NCBI RefSeq assembly: GCF_001044395.1
Contig: NZ_JANU01000003.1
Location: 1-64,000 of the forward strand
DNA: 64,000 nt
Reading direction: 5' to 3'
Origin: Caenimonas sp. SL110
Lineage (GTDB): Bacteria; Pseudomonadota; Gammaproteobacteria; Burkholderiales; Burkholderiaceae_C
The notes under the pieces were generated by a model. That model made no database searches. It was given only the letters and a program-made list of their open reading frames with translations, and had not been told where the DNA came from. Shown piece by piece: positions 31,681-40,452 of this stretch. The position numbers and the translations under genes are program-made. Each line of letters starts with the position of its first letter. The first letter of the stretch is position 1.

Positions 31681-32460
31681 CTAGATGGTCATGCCGCCAT
31701 CGGCGGCGTAGGTCTGCCCGGTCACGAAAACCGATTCATCGCTGGCAAGAAAGACGACAAGCGGCGCCATCTCGTGCGCCTGCGCAAGACGGCCCATCGG
31801 CTGGCGTGCGACAAAAGCTGCGCGCGCTGCAACCGGGTCGGGGTTGGCGTTGATGCGGTCGTGCAGCGATGGCGTATCGACCGTGCCCGGTGCGATCGCG
31901 TTGCACCGTATGCCCTGGCCGATGAAGTCCGCGGCCACACTCTTGGTCAGGCCGATCACAGCCGCCTTGGACATGCCGTAGATGAAGCGGTTGGGCAGGC
32001 CCCGGATGCTGCTGCAGACGCTTGCCATGTTGATGATGCTGCCGCCGCCCGCTGCGATCATGCGGGGCAAGACCGCCTGTATGGTCCAGAACTGCGAGCG
32101 CGCATTGAGGTTGAGCGCGAAGTTCCAGTCGTCATCGGTGGCCTGCAGGATGGTGCCGCTGTGCACGTAGCCCGCGCAGTTGAAGACCGCGTTGACGGCC
32201 GGCATCTGCGCGACCAGCGCGGTGATGGCGGCCTTGTCGAGCACGTCCAGGCGCAGCGCCTTCACGCCGACCACGCCTTGATAGGCACCGAGCAGCGATT
32301 CATTGACATCGGTAGCCCACACCTGCGCGCCCTGCGCAGCCATGGCCAGCGCACACGCGCGGCCGATGCCCTGCCCGGCGGCGGTCACAAGCACGGTCTT
32401 GCCCTGCAGGCGCGTGCCGGTGGGAGGCTGGAATTCTTGCGGTGCGGGGGAAGATGTCAT
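31681..32460 (-). CDS. SDR, 2-keto-3-deoxy-sugar-acid dehydrogenase-like
   Basis: A 259-residue SDR starting MTSSPAPQEFQ at the ATG 32460. It has VTAAGQGIGRACALAMAAQG, NCAGYVHSG, catalytic Ser in NMASVCSS and an intact YGMSK. The sequence resembles the DHRS6-like group that includes 2-keto-3-deoxy-L-fuconate dehydrogenase, which makes the diketo acid cleaved by FAH-type hydrolases such as the neighbour at 30022. It is the first gene of the leftward operon, 83 bp from the putative GntR operator. Confidence 0.84.
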   Translation of the reverse strand: MTSSPAPQEFQPPTGTRLQGKTVLVTAAGQGIGRACALAMAAQGAQVWATDVNESLLGAYQGVVGVKALRLDVLDKAAITALVAQMPAVNAVFNCAGYVHSGTILQATDDDWNFALNLNARSQFWTIQAVLPRMIAAGGGSIINMASVCSSIRGLPNRFIYGMSKAAVIGLTKSVAADFIGQGIRCNAIAPGTVDTPSLHDRINANPDPVAARAAFVARQPMGRLAQAHEMAPLVVFLASDESVFVTGQTYAADGGMTI

Positions 32461-32542
32461 GAGCGGGCGGGAGGGGATGAATGAAGGACGGAGTGGGGAT
32501 GGGGTTTTGCCGGATGCGGCGAACCGGGCCAGACCGCATATT

Positions 32543-32567
32543 AATTGGTCTGACCACTTAACCAATT
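32543..32567. promoter_or_regulatory. GntR/FadR-type operator in the divergent sugar-acid promoter region
   Basis: AATTGGTCTGACCACTT contains TGGTC-T-GACCA (32546-32556), closely matching the known TGGTnnnACCA pattern of PdhR/FadR-family GntR regulators. A further half-site, AACCAATTA, follows at 32560-32568. It lies between the leftward SDR/FAH operon and the rightward gntR gene, so it could control both directions. Confidence 0.75.
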
Positions 32568-32595
32568 ACTGGAAACCCTAGTTTCTCCACCGGGG

Positions 32596-32712
32596 CTGTC
32601 ATGCCGGACTCGATCCGGCATCCACCGCGAAGCGGCGACTGCGCCTGATCGAAGATGGATTGCGGATCGAGTCCGCAATGACAGCCAAATACCTGACACC
32701 TGACACCTGACC
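32596..32712. repeat. Family A repeat plus short CCTGACA tandem repeat
   Basis: A full family A copy (32596-32684) is followed by about three copies of the 7-mer CCTGACA/CCTGACC (32692-32712), immediately before the gntR start. Any gntR promoter on this side must lie in or beyond this repeat. Confidence 0.85.
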
Positions 32713-32730
32713 CTGATCCTGATTTCAGTC

Positions 32731-33447
32731 ATGCCCCTGCAAACCGTCGAACCGCAGCGCCTCTACCGGCAGATCGCCGAGCAGCTGCGTGCGCTGATGA
32801 AGTCCGGCGAGTTCGAGCCGGGCTCGCGCTTGCCTGCGGAAAGGGACCTGGCCAAACAACTGGGCGTGAGTCGTCCGTCGGTGCGCGAGGCGCTGATTGC
32901 GCTTGAAGTCGAAGGCTGGGTCGAGGTTCGAACCGGGTCCGGCGTCTATGTGCTCAAGCGCAGCGGACGCACCCATGCAAGCGACCGAAAAATTCCCGCA
33001 TCCGAATGGGGGCCGCTGGAGCTGATTCGCGCGCGGCGCGTGGTCGAAGGCGAGATCGCTTCGCTCGCGGCGCAGCAGGCCAAACGCAAGGACGTGCAGG
33101 CGATTCGCGCCGCCATCGACCAGATGACCGAAGACGCCGACCAGGGTGTCGCGCCGCTGGCCGGTGACCGCGCGTTCCACACCGCCATCGCGCAGGCCTG
33201 CGGCAACGTCGTGTTGCTGGAAACCGTGCAGACCTTCTGGGATGCGCGCAACGGCCCGCTGTTCGAACGCCTGGGCGATTACTTCGAATCGGTGCCGTCA
33301 TGGCGCAAGGCCATCACCGAACATGAATCCGTTCTCGAATCCATCCGGGCGCACGACGCCGACGGCGCCCGCGCCGCGATGCAGCAGCACATGGACAAAT
33401 CCCACGGCCGCTTCAACGCCAGCTGGCGACGCGCCAACAGTTCCTGA
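32731..33447 (+). CDS. GntR-family regulator with FCD domain
   Basis: A 238-residue FadR-subfamily regulator. The N-terminal winged helix (YRQIAEQLRALMKSGEF, LPAERDLAKQLGVSRPSVREAL, TGSGVYVL) is followed by an all-helical FCD domain. That domain carries metal/ligand residues such as DRAFHTAIA and HESVLESIRAHD. It probably senses a sugar acid and binds the TGGTCTGACCA site at 32546-32556. The TRAP transporter genes follow directly. Confidence 0.9.
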   Translation: MPLQTVEPQRLYRQIAEQLRALMKSGEFEPGSRLPAERDLAKQLGVSRPSVREALIALEVEGWVEVRTGSGVYVLKRSGRTHASDRKIPASEWGPLELIRARRVVEGEIASLAAQQAKRKDVQAIRAAIDQMTEDADQGVAPLAGDRAFHTAIAQACGNVVLLETVQTFWDARNGPLFERLGDYFESVPSWRKAITEHESVLESIRAHDADGARAAMQQHMDKSHGRFNASWRRANSS

Positions 33448-33496
33448 TTTCCACAGCCCCCACCCACCAGCCACAACCATTCAACCAGGAGACGAC

Positions 33497-34477
33497 ATGA
33501 AGACTTTCAAACTCACGCTCACAGCCTGCGCATTCGCCGCAGCAGCACTTGCGCCGTTCGGCCTCGCGCAGGCGCAGACCAAGCTCAAATGGGCGCACGT
33601 CTATGAGACCTCGGAGCCCTACCACAAGTGGTCGGTATGGGCCGGTGAAGAGTTCAAGAAGCGCACCAACGGCAAGTTCGAAATCCAGGTGTTCCCGGCC
33701 TCCAGCCTGGGCAAGGAAAGCGACATCAACCAGGGCCTGCAGCTGGGCACGGTGGACATCATCCTGACCGGCGCATCGTTTGCCTCCAACTCGTATCCGC
33801 GCCTGGCCGTGAGCTACTACCCGTTCACCTTCCGCGATGCGGATCACGTGATCAAGTACGGCAAGAGCGATGTGTTCAAGGAACTGACCGAAGGCTACAA
33901 GAAGGCCACCGGCAACACCGTCACGGCGCTCACCTACTACGGCGCGCGTCACGCCACCAGCAACAAGCTGTTCACCAACTGCGACCAGATGAAGGGCATC
34001 AAGATGCGGGTGCCTGATTCGCCGGCCTACACCGCCTTGCCGCGCGCCTGCGGTGCCAACCCGACGCCGATCGCGTTTGCCGAGGTGTACCTCGCGCTGC
34101 AAAACGGCACCGTCGATGCGCAGGAAAATCCGCTGCCCACCATCGAAGCCAAGAAGTTCTATGAAGTGCAGAAGAACATCATCCTGACGGGTCACATCTC
34201 CGATGCACTGCTCACCGTGATCTCGCCGACCACGCTGGCCAAGATGACGCCTGCCGAGCAGAAGATCCTGTCGGACGTCACACAGGAAGCCGCGGTCAAC
34301 GCCACCAACGACATCCGCAAGCGCGAAGGCGAGCTGGTCGATGAGTTCAAGAAGAAGGGCGTGAATGTGGTCACCGTGGACCGCGCCGACTTCCAGCAAC
34401 GCGTGCTCAAGGCCATCACCTTCGAATCCATGAAACTGGACAAGAAGGACTGGGACCGCATCATCTCCATCAAATAA
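33497..34477 (+). CDS. dctP: TRAP transporter solute-binding protein
   Basis: A 326-residue periplasmic DctP-family protein. The ATG at 33497 has an AGGAGA site. The signal peptide MKTFKLTLTACAFAAAALAP ends near AQA, before QTKLKWAHVYE. Family signatures include ASSLGKESDINQGLQLGTVD, MRVPDSPAY and ALQNGTVDAQENPLP; the Arg in KMRVP is expected to bind a carboxylate. It delivers an organic or sugar acid to the DctQM membrane pair encoded next. Confidence 0.92.
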   Translation: MKTFKLTLTACAFAAAALAPFGLAQAQTKLKWAHVYETSEPYHKWSVWAGEEFKKRTNGKFEIQVFPASSLGKESDINQGLQLGTVDIILTGASFASNSYPRLAVSYYPFTFRDADHVIKYGKSDVFKELTEGYKKATGNTVTALTYYGARHATSNKLFTNCDQMKGIKMRVPDSPAYTALPRACGANPTPIAFAEVYLALQNGTVDAQENPLPTIEAKKFYEVQKNIILTGHISDALLTVISPTTLAKMTPAEQKILSDVTQEAAVNATNDIRKREGELVDEFKKKGVNVVTVDRADFQQRVLKAITFESMKLDKKDWDRIISIK

Positions 34478-34486
34478 GCGCGGCAC

Positions 34487-35059
34487 GTGACGACGTCTAT
34501 CGACGACATGCCCCAGGTGATGGGGGCGGACGGGGAGTTCCACGCGCAGGATGAAGCGGTGGATCTTTCCGGCACGCCCCTTGAAGCCTGGGTCGCGCTC
34601 GGCTTCTTCTGGCTCCTGGGCGCGACGGTCTTCTACCAGTTCTTCACGCGCTATGTGATGAACGATTCCGCCGCGTGGACCGAAGAGATCGCGCGCTACC
34701 TGCTGATCGCCGTGGTGTTCACCGGCGCGACCATCGGTGTCATCAAGAACAACCACATCCAGGTGGATTTCTTCTATCGCTTCATGCCCAAGGCCATGTC
34801 GCGTGCCATGTCCACGCTGATCGATGGGATGCGCATCGCGTTCTTCGTCGCAGCCACTGTGCTCACCGTGATGATGATGCTCAAGCTGGGCAGCAACTCG
34901 CGCATGACGATGGTGGACCTGCCGATGAACTGGGTGTACGGCGTTTGCCTGCTCGGCTTTGCAGCGATGGCGTTTCGCTCGGTGCAAGTCGCCATCACCC
35001 ATTACCGGCGCGGCTACAGCGTGCTGGAGCGTCCCGAAACAACGATGGAAGACCGATAA
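34487..35059 (+). CDS. dctQ: TRAP transporter small permease
   Basis: A 190-residue DctQ-type membrane protein with four predicted helices (about 32-50, 68-86, 112-132, 148-166) and the conserved NDSAAWTEEIARYL and IKNNHIQVDFFY segments. The GTG at 34487 lies 10 bp after dctP. It pairs with the large permease to import the DctP ligand, usually with sodium. Confidence 0.9.
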   Translation: MTTSIDDMPQVMGADGEFHAQDEAVDLSGTPLEAWVALGFFWLLGATVFYQFFTRYVMNDSAAWTEEIARYLLIAVVFTGATIGVIKNNHIQVDFFYRFMPKAMSRAMSTLIDGMRIAFFVAATVLTVMMMLKLGSNSRMTMVDLPMNWVYGVCLLGFAAMAFRSVQVAITHYRRGYSVLERPETTMEDR

Positions 35060-35088
35060 GGTCCCGTCAACGACACCAGTCCATACGC

Positions 35089-36486
35089 ATGCTCAAGATC
35101 ATCTTCCTGCTCCTGATGAGCGGCGGCATCCCCGTGGCGATTGCCATGGCCGGGTCGTCGCTCATCTACATCCTGTTCACGGGCAACCTGCCGCCCTTTG
35201 TCGTGATCCACCGCATGGTGAGCGGCATCGACAGCTTTCCGCTGCTGGCCGTGCCCTTTTTCATCCTGGCCGGCAACCTGATGAACAACGCCGGCATCAC
35301 CAACCGCATCTACAACTACGCGCTCGCGCTGGTGGGCTGGATGAAGGGTGGTCTGGGTCACGTCAACGTCGTCGGCTCGGTTGTGTTTGCGGGCATGAGC
35401 GGCACCGCGATTGCCGATGCGGCCGGCCTGGGCACGATTGAAATCAAGGCGATGACCGATCACGGTTACGACAAGGAATTTGCGGTCGGAGTAACCGCAG
35501 CATCCGCCACGCTGGGCCCGATCATTCCGCCTAGCCTGCCGTTCGTGATCTACGGGATGATGGCCAACGTGAGCGTGGGCGCGCTGTTTCTTGCAGGCAT
35601 CCTGCCGGGCGTGCTGATGGCCGGATTGATGATGCTCACCGTCGGGTACTTCGCGCACAAGAACGGCTGGGGCGGCGATGTGAAGTTCGAGTGGCCGCGC
35701 GTCATCAAGGCGATCTTCGAGACCGCCGTCGTCATCGGGTGGCCTGTCGTGTTGTGGCTGCTCATCACCAAGCTGCAGTTTCCCCCGCGCACCACGGTGC
35801 TGCTGGGCATTGCGTCCCTGTTCGTGGCCGACCGCATCTTCAAGTTCCAGGCGGTGCTGCCGATCATGACGCCGGTGCTGCTGATTGGTGGCATGACCAC
35901 AGGCATCTTCACGCCGACCGAAGGCGCAATTGCTGCATGCCTGTGGGCCATCATCCTGGGCTTCGTCTGGTACAAGACCCTGAACTGGAAGATGTTCGTC
36001 AAGGTGTGCCTGGACACCGTCGAGACGACCGCCACCGTGCTCTTCATCGTCGCGGCCGCCAGCATCTTCGGCTGGATGCTCACGGCGACTGGCGTGACAG
36101 CCGCCATCTCTTCGTGGGTGCTCGGCTTCACCAAGGAGGCCTGGGTGTTCCTGATCCTGGCGAACCTGCTGATGCTGTTTGTCGGTTGCTTCCTGGAGCC
36201 CACCGCCGCCATCACCATCCTGGTTCCCATCCTCGTGCCGATCTGCCAGCAGCTGGGCATTGACCTGGTTCACTTCGGACTGGTGATGGTGCTCAACCTG
36301 ATGATCGGCCTCTTGCATCCGCCGATGGGGCTGGTGCTGTTCGTGCTGGCGCGGGTCGCCAAACTATCTGTCGAACGAACGACCATCGCCATCCTGCCGT
36401 GGCTGGTGCCGCTGCTCGGATCGCTCATCATCATCACGTACTTTCCACGGCTGGTTCTGTGGCTGCCACGGACCTTCATGACATGA
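35089..36486 (+). CDS. dctM: TRAP transporter large permease
   Basis: A 465-residue DctM-type permease with many hydrophobic helices. Landmarks are LLAVPFFILAGNLMNNAGIT, FAGMSGTAIADAAGLGTIE, LGPIIPPSLPFVIYG and GLLHPPMGLVLFV. The ATG at 35089 gives MLKIIFLLLMSGG. Its stop overlaps the next start (ATGACATGA context), so the dehydratase is probably co-translated. Confidence 0.92.
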   Translation: MLKIIFLLLMSGGIPVAIAMAGSSLIYILFTGNLPPFVVIHRMVSGIDSFPLLAVPFFILAGNLMNNAGITNRIYNYALALVGWMKGGLGHVNVVGSVVFAGMSGTAIADAAGLGTIEIKAMTDHGYDKEFAVGVTAASATLGPIIPPSLPFVIYGMMANVSVGALFLAGILPGVLMAGLMMLTVGYFAHKNGWGGDVKFEWPRVIKAIFETAVVIGWPVVLWLLITKLQFPPRTTVLLGIASLFVADRIFKFQAVLPIMTPVLLIGGMTTGIFTPTEGAIAACLWAIILGFVWYKTLNWKMFVKVCLDTVETTATVLFIVAAASIFGWMLTATGVTAAISSWVLGFTKEAWVFLILANLLMLFVGCFLEPTAAITILVPILVPICQQLGIDLVHFGLVMVLNLMIGLLHPPMGLVLFVLARVAKLSVERTTIAILPWLVPLLGSLIIITYFPRLVLWLPRTFMT

Positions 36487-37997
36487 CACCTTTCATCCGA
36501 CTGCATCCCGCCGACGACGTTCTCATCGCGCGCTCACAACTCGTGGGCGGCGCAACCGCAGAGGGCGTCGTCGTCAAGGGATTGATTCCGCCCGGCCACA
36601 AGGTCGCGACGCGCGCCATCGCCGCTGGCGAACCGGTGCGGCGCTACAACCAGATCATCGGGTTCGCAAGCAAGCCGATTGCTGCCGGTGAGCATGTGCA
36701 CACGCACAACCTGGAGATGGGCAACTTCGAGCGCGACTACGCTTTCGGGGCAGACGTGAAGCCCGATGCGCCGCGGCGTGAAGCGAGCTTCATGGGCATC
36801 AAGCGCGCCGATGGACGCGTCGCCACGCGCAACTACATCGGCATCCTGTCGAGCGTGAATTGCTCGGCAACAGCGGCGCGCGCGATTGCCGATCACTTCT
36901 CGCGGCAGAACCATCCGGAGGTGCTCGCGGCATTTCCGAAAATCGACGGTGTCGTGGCCCTCACGCACGGCACCGGTTGCGGCATGGACACCGTGGGCCT
37001 GGGCATGCAGATCCTGGAGCGAACGCTCGCGGGCTATGCAACGCACGCCAATTTCTGGGGCGTCGTTGTCGTGGGCCTGGGGTGCGAGTCGAACCAGATC
37101 AATGCCTGGCTCGCGCATTCCAGCCTGCGCGAAGGCGAGACGCTCAAGGTGTTCAACATCCAGGACACGGGCGGCACACGCAAGACGGTGGAGCGCGGCA
37201 TTGCGCTGGTCAAGGAAATGCTGCCCAAGGCCAACGATGTGAAGCGCGAACCCTGCAGCGCATCGCACATCACCATCGGTTTGCAGTGCGGCGGCTCCGA
37301 CGGCTATTCGGGCATCAGCGCGAACCCTGCGCTGGGTGCTGCAGTGGACCTGCTCGTGGCGCACGGCGGCACGGCCATCCTGTCTGAGACGCCAGAGATT
37401 TATGGTGCGGAGCATCTGCTCACGCGCCGCGCCGTCAAGCGCGAAGTCGGCGAAAAACTCGTGAGCCGGGTGAAGTGGTGGGAGCACTACACCGAGATCA
37501 ATGAAGGCGAGATGAACAACAATCCGTCGCCGGGCAACAAGGCGGGCGGCCTGACAACCATCCTTGAAAAGTCATTGGGTGCAGTCGCCAAGGGCGGAAC
37601 GACCAACCTGCAGGCCGTGTACGAATACGCAGAGCCCGTCACCGAACACGGCTTTGTGTACATGGACACGCCCGGCTACGACCCGGTGAGCGCAACGGGG
37701 CAAGTCGCAGGCGGAGCGAACGTGATCTGCTTTACCACCGGCCGTGGTTCTGCCTACGGCTGCGCGCCGACGCCATCGCTCAAGCTCGCGACCAATTCGG
37801 CGCTGTGGCAGCGGCAGGAAGAAGACATGGACATCAATTGCGGCGAGGTCATCGACGGCAAGATGTCGGTGCAGGAAATGGGTCAGCGCATCTTTGAGCT
37901 GGTGCTGGCCACGGCATCGGGTGATGCGACCAAGAGCGAGAAGCATGGCTACGGCCAGAACGAATTCGTGCCGTGGCAAGTCGGCGCAACGATGTGA
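36483..37997 (+). CDS. UxaA-family sugar-acid dehydratase
   Basis: A 504-residue protein of the altronate/galactarate dehydratase family. An N-terminal SAF-like domain (about 1-85; LIPPGHKVATRAI) is joined to the catalytic part with RNYIGILSSVNCS, THGTGCGM, GLGCESNQI and LQCGGSDGYSGISANPALG. The conserved Cys residues suit an iron-dependent dehydration of an aldonate to a 2-keto-3-deoxy acid. The ATG at 36483 overlaps the dctM stop. With the SDR and FAH enzymes across the promoter, it would supply the 2-keto-3-deoxy intermediate. Confidence 0.88.
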   Translation: MTPFIRLHPADDVLIARSQLVGGATAEGVVVKGLIPPGHKVATRAIAAGEPVRRYNQIIGFASKPIAAGEHVHTHNLEMGNFERDYAFGADVKPDAPRREASFMGIKRADGRVATRNYIGILSSVNCSATAARAIADHFSRQNHPEVLAAFPKIDGVVALTHGTGCGMDTVGLGMQILERTLAGYATHANFWGVVVVGLGCESNQINAWLAHSSLREGETLKVFNIQDTGGTRKTVERGIALVKEMLPKANDVKREPCSASHITIGLQCGGSDGYSGISANPALGAAVDLLVAHGGTAILSETPEIYGAEHLLTRRAVKREVGEKLVSRVKWWEHYTEINEGEMNNNPSPGNKAGGLTTILEKSLGAVAKGGTTNLQAVYEYAEPVTEHGFVYMDTPGYDPVSATGQVAGGANVICFTTGRGSAYGCAPTPSLKLATNSALWQRQEEDMDINCGEVIDGKMSVQEMGQRIFELVLATASGDATKSEKHGYGQNEFVPWQVGATM

Positions 37998-38008
37998 GCG
38001 AACAACCG

Positions 38009-39079
38009 ATGACCAAGCCCTCGAAGACCCTGCAGGCGGCAGACCTGCGCGCCAAGGTAGCCGCGCTGCTGACAGCGGCTGGCAGCACCGCCACCGAAGC
38101 CGTGCGCGTCGCCGACAACCTCGTGTACGCAAATTTGAGCGGCCACGATTCGCATGGCGTGGGCATGGTGCCGCGCTACATCGACGCCGTGCTGGAAGGC
38201 GGCCTCAACCCGAATGCCAGCGCCAAGGTATTGCTCGACGCAGGCAGCATGATCTCGCTGGACGGCCAGCGCGGCTACGGCCAGATCGTCGGCGAGGAAG
38301 CGATGCAGCTGGGCATGGACCGCGCCAAGGACACCGGCAGCTGCATCCTCGCGCTGGCCAACGCGCATCACCTGGGGCGCATTGGTCACTTTGCCGAGAT
38401 GGCGGTTGCGCGCGGGCTGGTGTCGATTCACTTCGTCAATGTGCAGTCGCGTCCGGTGGTGGCTCCATTCGCAGGAGGCGACGGGCGCTACGGGACCAAT
38501 CCGTGCTGCATCGGCGTGCCGCTGGCAGGCCGCGATCCGTTCGTGCTCGACTTTGCAACCAGCCGTGTTGCGCAGGGCAAGATGCGCGTCGCGCACAACG
38601 AGGGACGGCAGGTCGAAGCGGGTTATCTCATCGACGAACAGGGCCGCCCGACAACCGACCCGGGCGTTGTCGTTGTTCCGCAGGCCAATGGTTTGTTCGG
38701 CGCGCTGATGGCCTTTGGCGAGCACAAGGGTTACGGCATGGCGGTCGCGTGCGAGTTGCTGGGTGGCGCCCTGACGGGCAGTGGCACATGGCACCGGCCT
38801 GCCGATTCCGCGCGTTCGGTCATCAACGGAATGCTGACGATCCTGATCGACCCATCGAAGCTGGGGACGCGCGCGTCATTCGAATCGGAGGCGCTGGCGT
38901 TTGTCGATTGGCTGCGTCAGAGTCCGCCAGCACCCGGCGCCGACAAGGTGCGCATTGCGGGTGAGCCCGAGCGTGAAGCGCGTGCACGGCGCGAGGCGGC
39001 AGGCATCGAGATCGACGGCACGACCTGGGGCGAGATCGTGGAGGCGGGGCGCAAGGTGGGGCACCTGGTGCCGGCTTAG
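38009..39079 (+). CDS. Ldh-family (malate/L-lactate dehydrogenase type 2) oxidoreductase
   Basis: About 356 residues of the NAD(P)-dependent Ldh2 family, which includes ureidoglycolate, 2,3-diketogulonate and imino-acid reductases. Signatures: GHDSHGVGMVPRY, catalytic His region ANAHHLGRIGHF, and GEHKGYGMAVACELL. I give the ATG at 38009; a GTG at 37994 overlapping the upstream stop (GTGA) would add five residues. It may handle a keto or hydroxy acid made by the pathway. The stop overlaps the convergent vapC stop region by four bases. Confidence 0.86.
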   Translation: MTKPSKTLQAADLRAKVAALLTAAGSTATEAVRVADNLVYANLSGHDSHGVGMVPRYIDAVLEGGLNPNASAKVLLDAGSMISLDGQRGYGQIVGEEAMQLGMDRAKDTGSCILALANAHHLGRIGHFAEMAVARGLVSIHFVNVQSRPVVAPFAGGDGRYGTNPCCIGVPLAGRDPFVLDFATSRVAQGKMRVAHNEGRQVEAGYLIDEQGRPTTDPGVVVVPQANGLFGALMAFGEHKGYGMAVACELLGGALTGSGTWHRPADSARSVINGMLTILIDPSKLGTRASFESEALAFVDWLRQSPPAPGADKVRIAGEPEREARARREAAGIEIDGTTWGEIVEAGRKVGHLVPA

Positions 39080-39459
39080 TGTTTCAGATCCGGCCGGTGT
39101 GCCACGCCGAAGCGCTGCGCAACTTCGACAAGCCTTCGATCGAATGACCACAAGCTTGCTCCGGGCGTCACGAGTGTCGAGGCGAGGAGCGCCAGATCGA
39201 CGAGGCCGCATCCCAGGCCGTAGAGCTTCTCGCGCTCCGCGAACTGCGTGACCTCCTCAAGCGTTGCCTGTTCCGCAGTCTTGAGCAGCGCCAGGTCTCC
39301 CAAGGTCTGCGCCCGGGGTTCAGGTGGGGTGCCACACGCCAGTTCGAGCAGGACCATGGGGTGAATCAAGGCCATGTCGAGGCTCATCAAATTCATCAGA
39401 TTTTCGTTGCGGCGCCGAAAGTGGTCGACCCACACCGAGGTGTCAACGAGCACGCTCAT
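39076..39459 (-). CDS. vapC: PIN-domain toxin VapC
   Basis: A 127-residue PIN ribonuclease. The acidic residues are Asp6 in [11 protein letters not shown], Glu39 in LLELACG, Asp near 87 in [10 protein letters not shown] and Asp near 105 in SFDRRL. Family members cut tRNA or rRNA when free of antitoxin. Its ATG overlaps the vapB stop. The 3' end overlaps the convergent dehydrogenase gene by four bases. Confidence 0.92.
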   Translation of the reverse strand: MSVLVDTSVWVDHFRRRNENLMNLMSLDMALIHPMVLLELACGTPPEPRAQTLGDLALLKTAEQATLEEVTQFAEREKLYGLGCGLVDLALLASTLVTPGASLWSFDRRLVEVAQRFGVAHRPDLKH

Positions 39460-39680
39460 TGCGCGCTGGAGGCACCACGGGCTGCACGCCCTTCGCGCCG
39501 GCGAGGCACGTCTTTCATTGCGGGCGCCCGCCCGCCGAGTGCGGCGAGCCGCTTGGCCGCCTGAACCCTGACAAACGTCTGGATGGCTTCGCGAAAGAGG
39601 TCCGCCTTGTCCATGTTTGGATCGGCCAGTTCGATGGCCTTCGCATAGAGCGAGTCTTCGATGGTGACGGTGGTTCGCAA
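39456..39680 (-). CDS. vapB: Antitoxin VapB
   Basis: A 74-residue antitoxin from a TTG start at 39680 that has a clear CAGGAG site seven bases upstream; no ATG fits. The N-terminal [20 protein letters not shown] matches VapB/DUF2191 DNA-binding strands and helices. The basic C-terminus ([13 protein letters not shown]) likely wraps the toxin. It is coupled to vapC by ATGA. The operator is probably the direct repeat just upstream. Confidence 0.88.
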   Translation of the reverse strand: MRTTVTIEDSLYAKAIELADPNMDKADLFREAIQTFVRVQAAKRLAALGGRAPAMKDVPRRREGRAARGASSAQ

Positions 39681-39721
39681 GGGGTACTCCTGAGTCAATT
39701 TTTGATGCACTATGTCATCAT

Positions 39722-39743
39722 ATATCGCATCAGATATAGCATC
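39722..39743. promoter_or_regulatory. Probable vapBC promoter/operator direct repeat
   Basis: ATATCGCATC and ATATAGCATC are direct repeats 12 bp apart in the AT-rich stretch upstream of vapB, flanked by TCATCATAT. The A+T content contrasts with the surrounding DNA and suits an autoregulated TA promoter. Confidence 0.55.
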
Positions 39744-39757
39744 CGATTGCTGCGAAC

Positions 39758-40444
39758 TCAACCCAGCGGCAAGGCCGCAAGCGCCCGCACCACATCCCCT
39801 GTCACCGGAAATATCCTGTCCCCCGCCCTCGGCTCGATGCGGTGCATGCCGGTGAAACTGCCAAACGCGGGCAGCACACCGACTGCGTTCTCGTTCAGCG
39901 TTCCGCTGTCGTCGCCGAACCAGAAGCACGGCAGGCGCAGGCGCTCGAAAGCGCGGCCCTTCACGCTGATGCACGGATGCCAGTGGCCGCACAGCACATA
40001 GGCGCCTTCAACCGGTCGCGGGTGATGGCACAAGGCATAGGGCCCGAGCCGAAGCGGCTCATCAACCACATGGATCGCAAGCGATGACGGCGGGTCGCCC
40101 GCGCGGTCATCGTGGTTGCCGCGCACCAGGGTGAGTTCGAGTGCTGCGTTGTTGGCTCGCCAACCGGCAATCACATCCAGCGTGCCCCTGGCATGCGACC
40201 GCACCGAGTGCAGGAAGTCGCCCAGGAACACCACGCGGGTCGCCCCGGTATCCGCAATCGCGCGCGACAGCACTTCGAGGTTCGCCGTCGTCGTGCCGCT
40301 GGGCACCGGCACGCCCAGCTTGCGAAAACTCACCGCCTTGCCGAAGTGCGCATCGGCAATCAGCAAGGTGTGTTCCGAAGGGATGTAAGCCGCGCCGCTG
40401 GGATGAAGGACCAGGTCGGTGCCGGCAACCTTGACTCGTAGCAA
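39758..40444 (-). CDS. pdeM: PdeM-type metallophosphoesterase
   Basis: A 228-residue calcineurin-like phosphoesterase with metal motifs DAHFGK, GDFLHS, GNHDD, CHHP and GHWHPC. The layout matches ligase-associated DNA damage response endonuclease PdeM, which normally sits near a DNA ligase and Lhr-type helicase; neither is here. The only reasonable start is a TTG at 40444, eight bases after the slmA stop, so it is probably co-transcribed with slmA. Confidence 0.87.
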   Translation of the reverse strand: MLRVKVAGTDLVLHPSGAAYIPSEHTLLIADAHFGKAVSFRKLGVPVPSGTTTANLEVLSRAIADTGATRVVFLGDFLHSVRSHARGTLDVIAGWRANNAALELTLVRGNHDDRAGDPPSSLAIHVVDEPLRLGPYALCHHPRPVEGAYVLCGHWHPCISVKGRAFERLRLPCFWFGDDSGTLNENAVGVLPAFGSFTGMHRIEPRAGDRIFPVTGDVVRALAALPLG

Positions 40445-40452
40445 CCGGGCCC

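Noticed and set aside
39480..39992. 178-codon frame containing VapB
   Set aside because: The upstream part is antisense to pdeM; the TTG at 39680 with CAGGAG gives a normal-size antitoxin.
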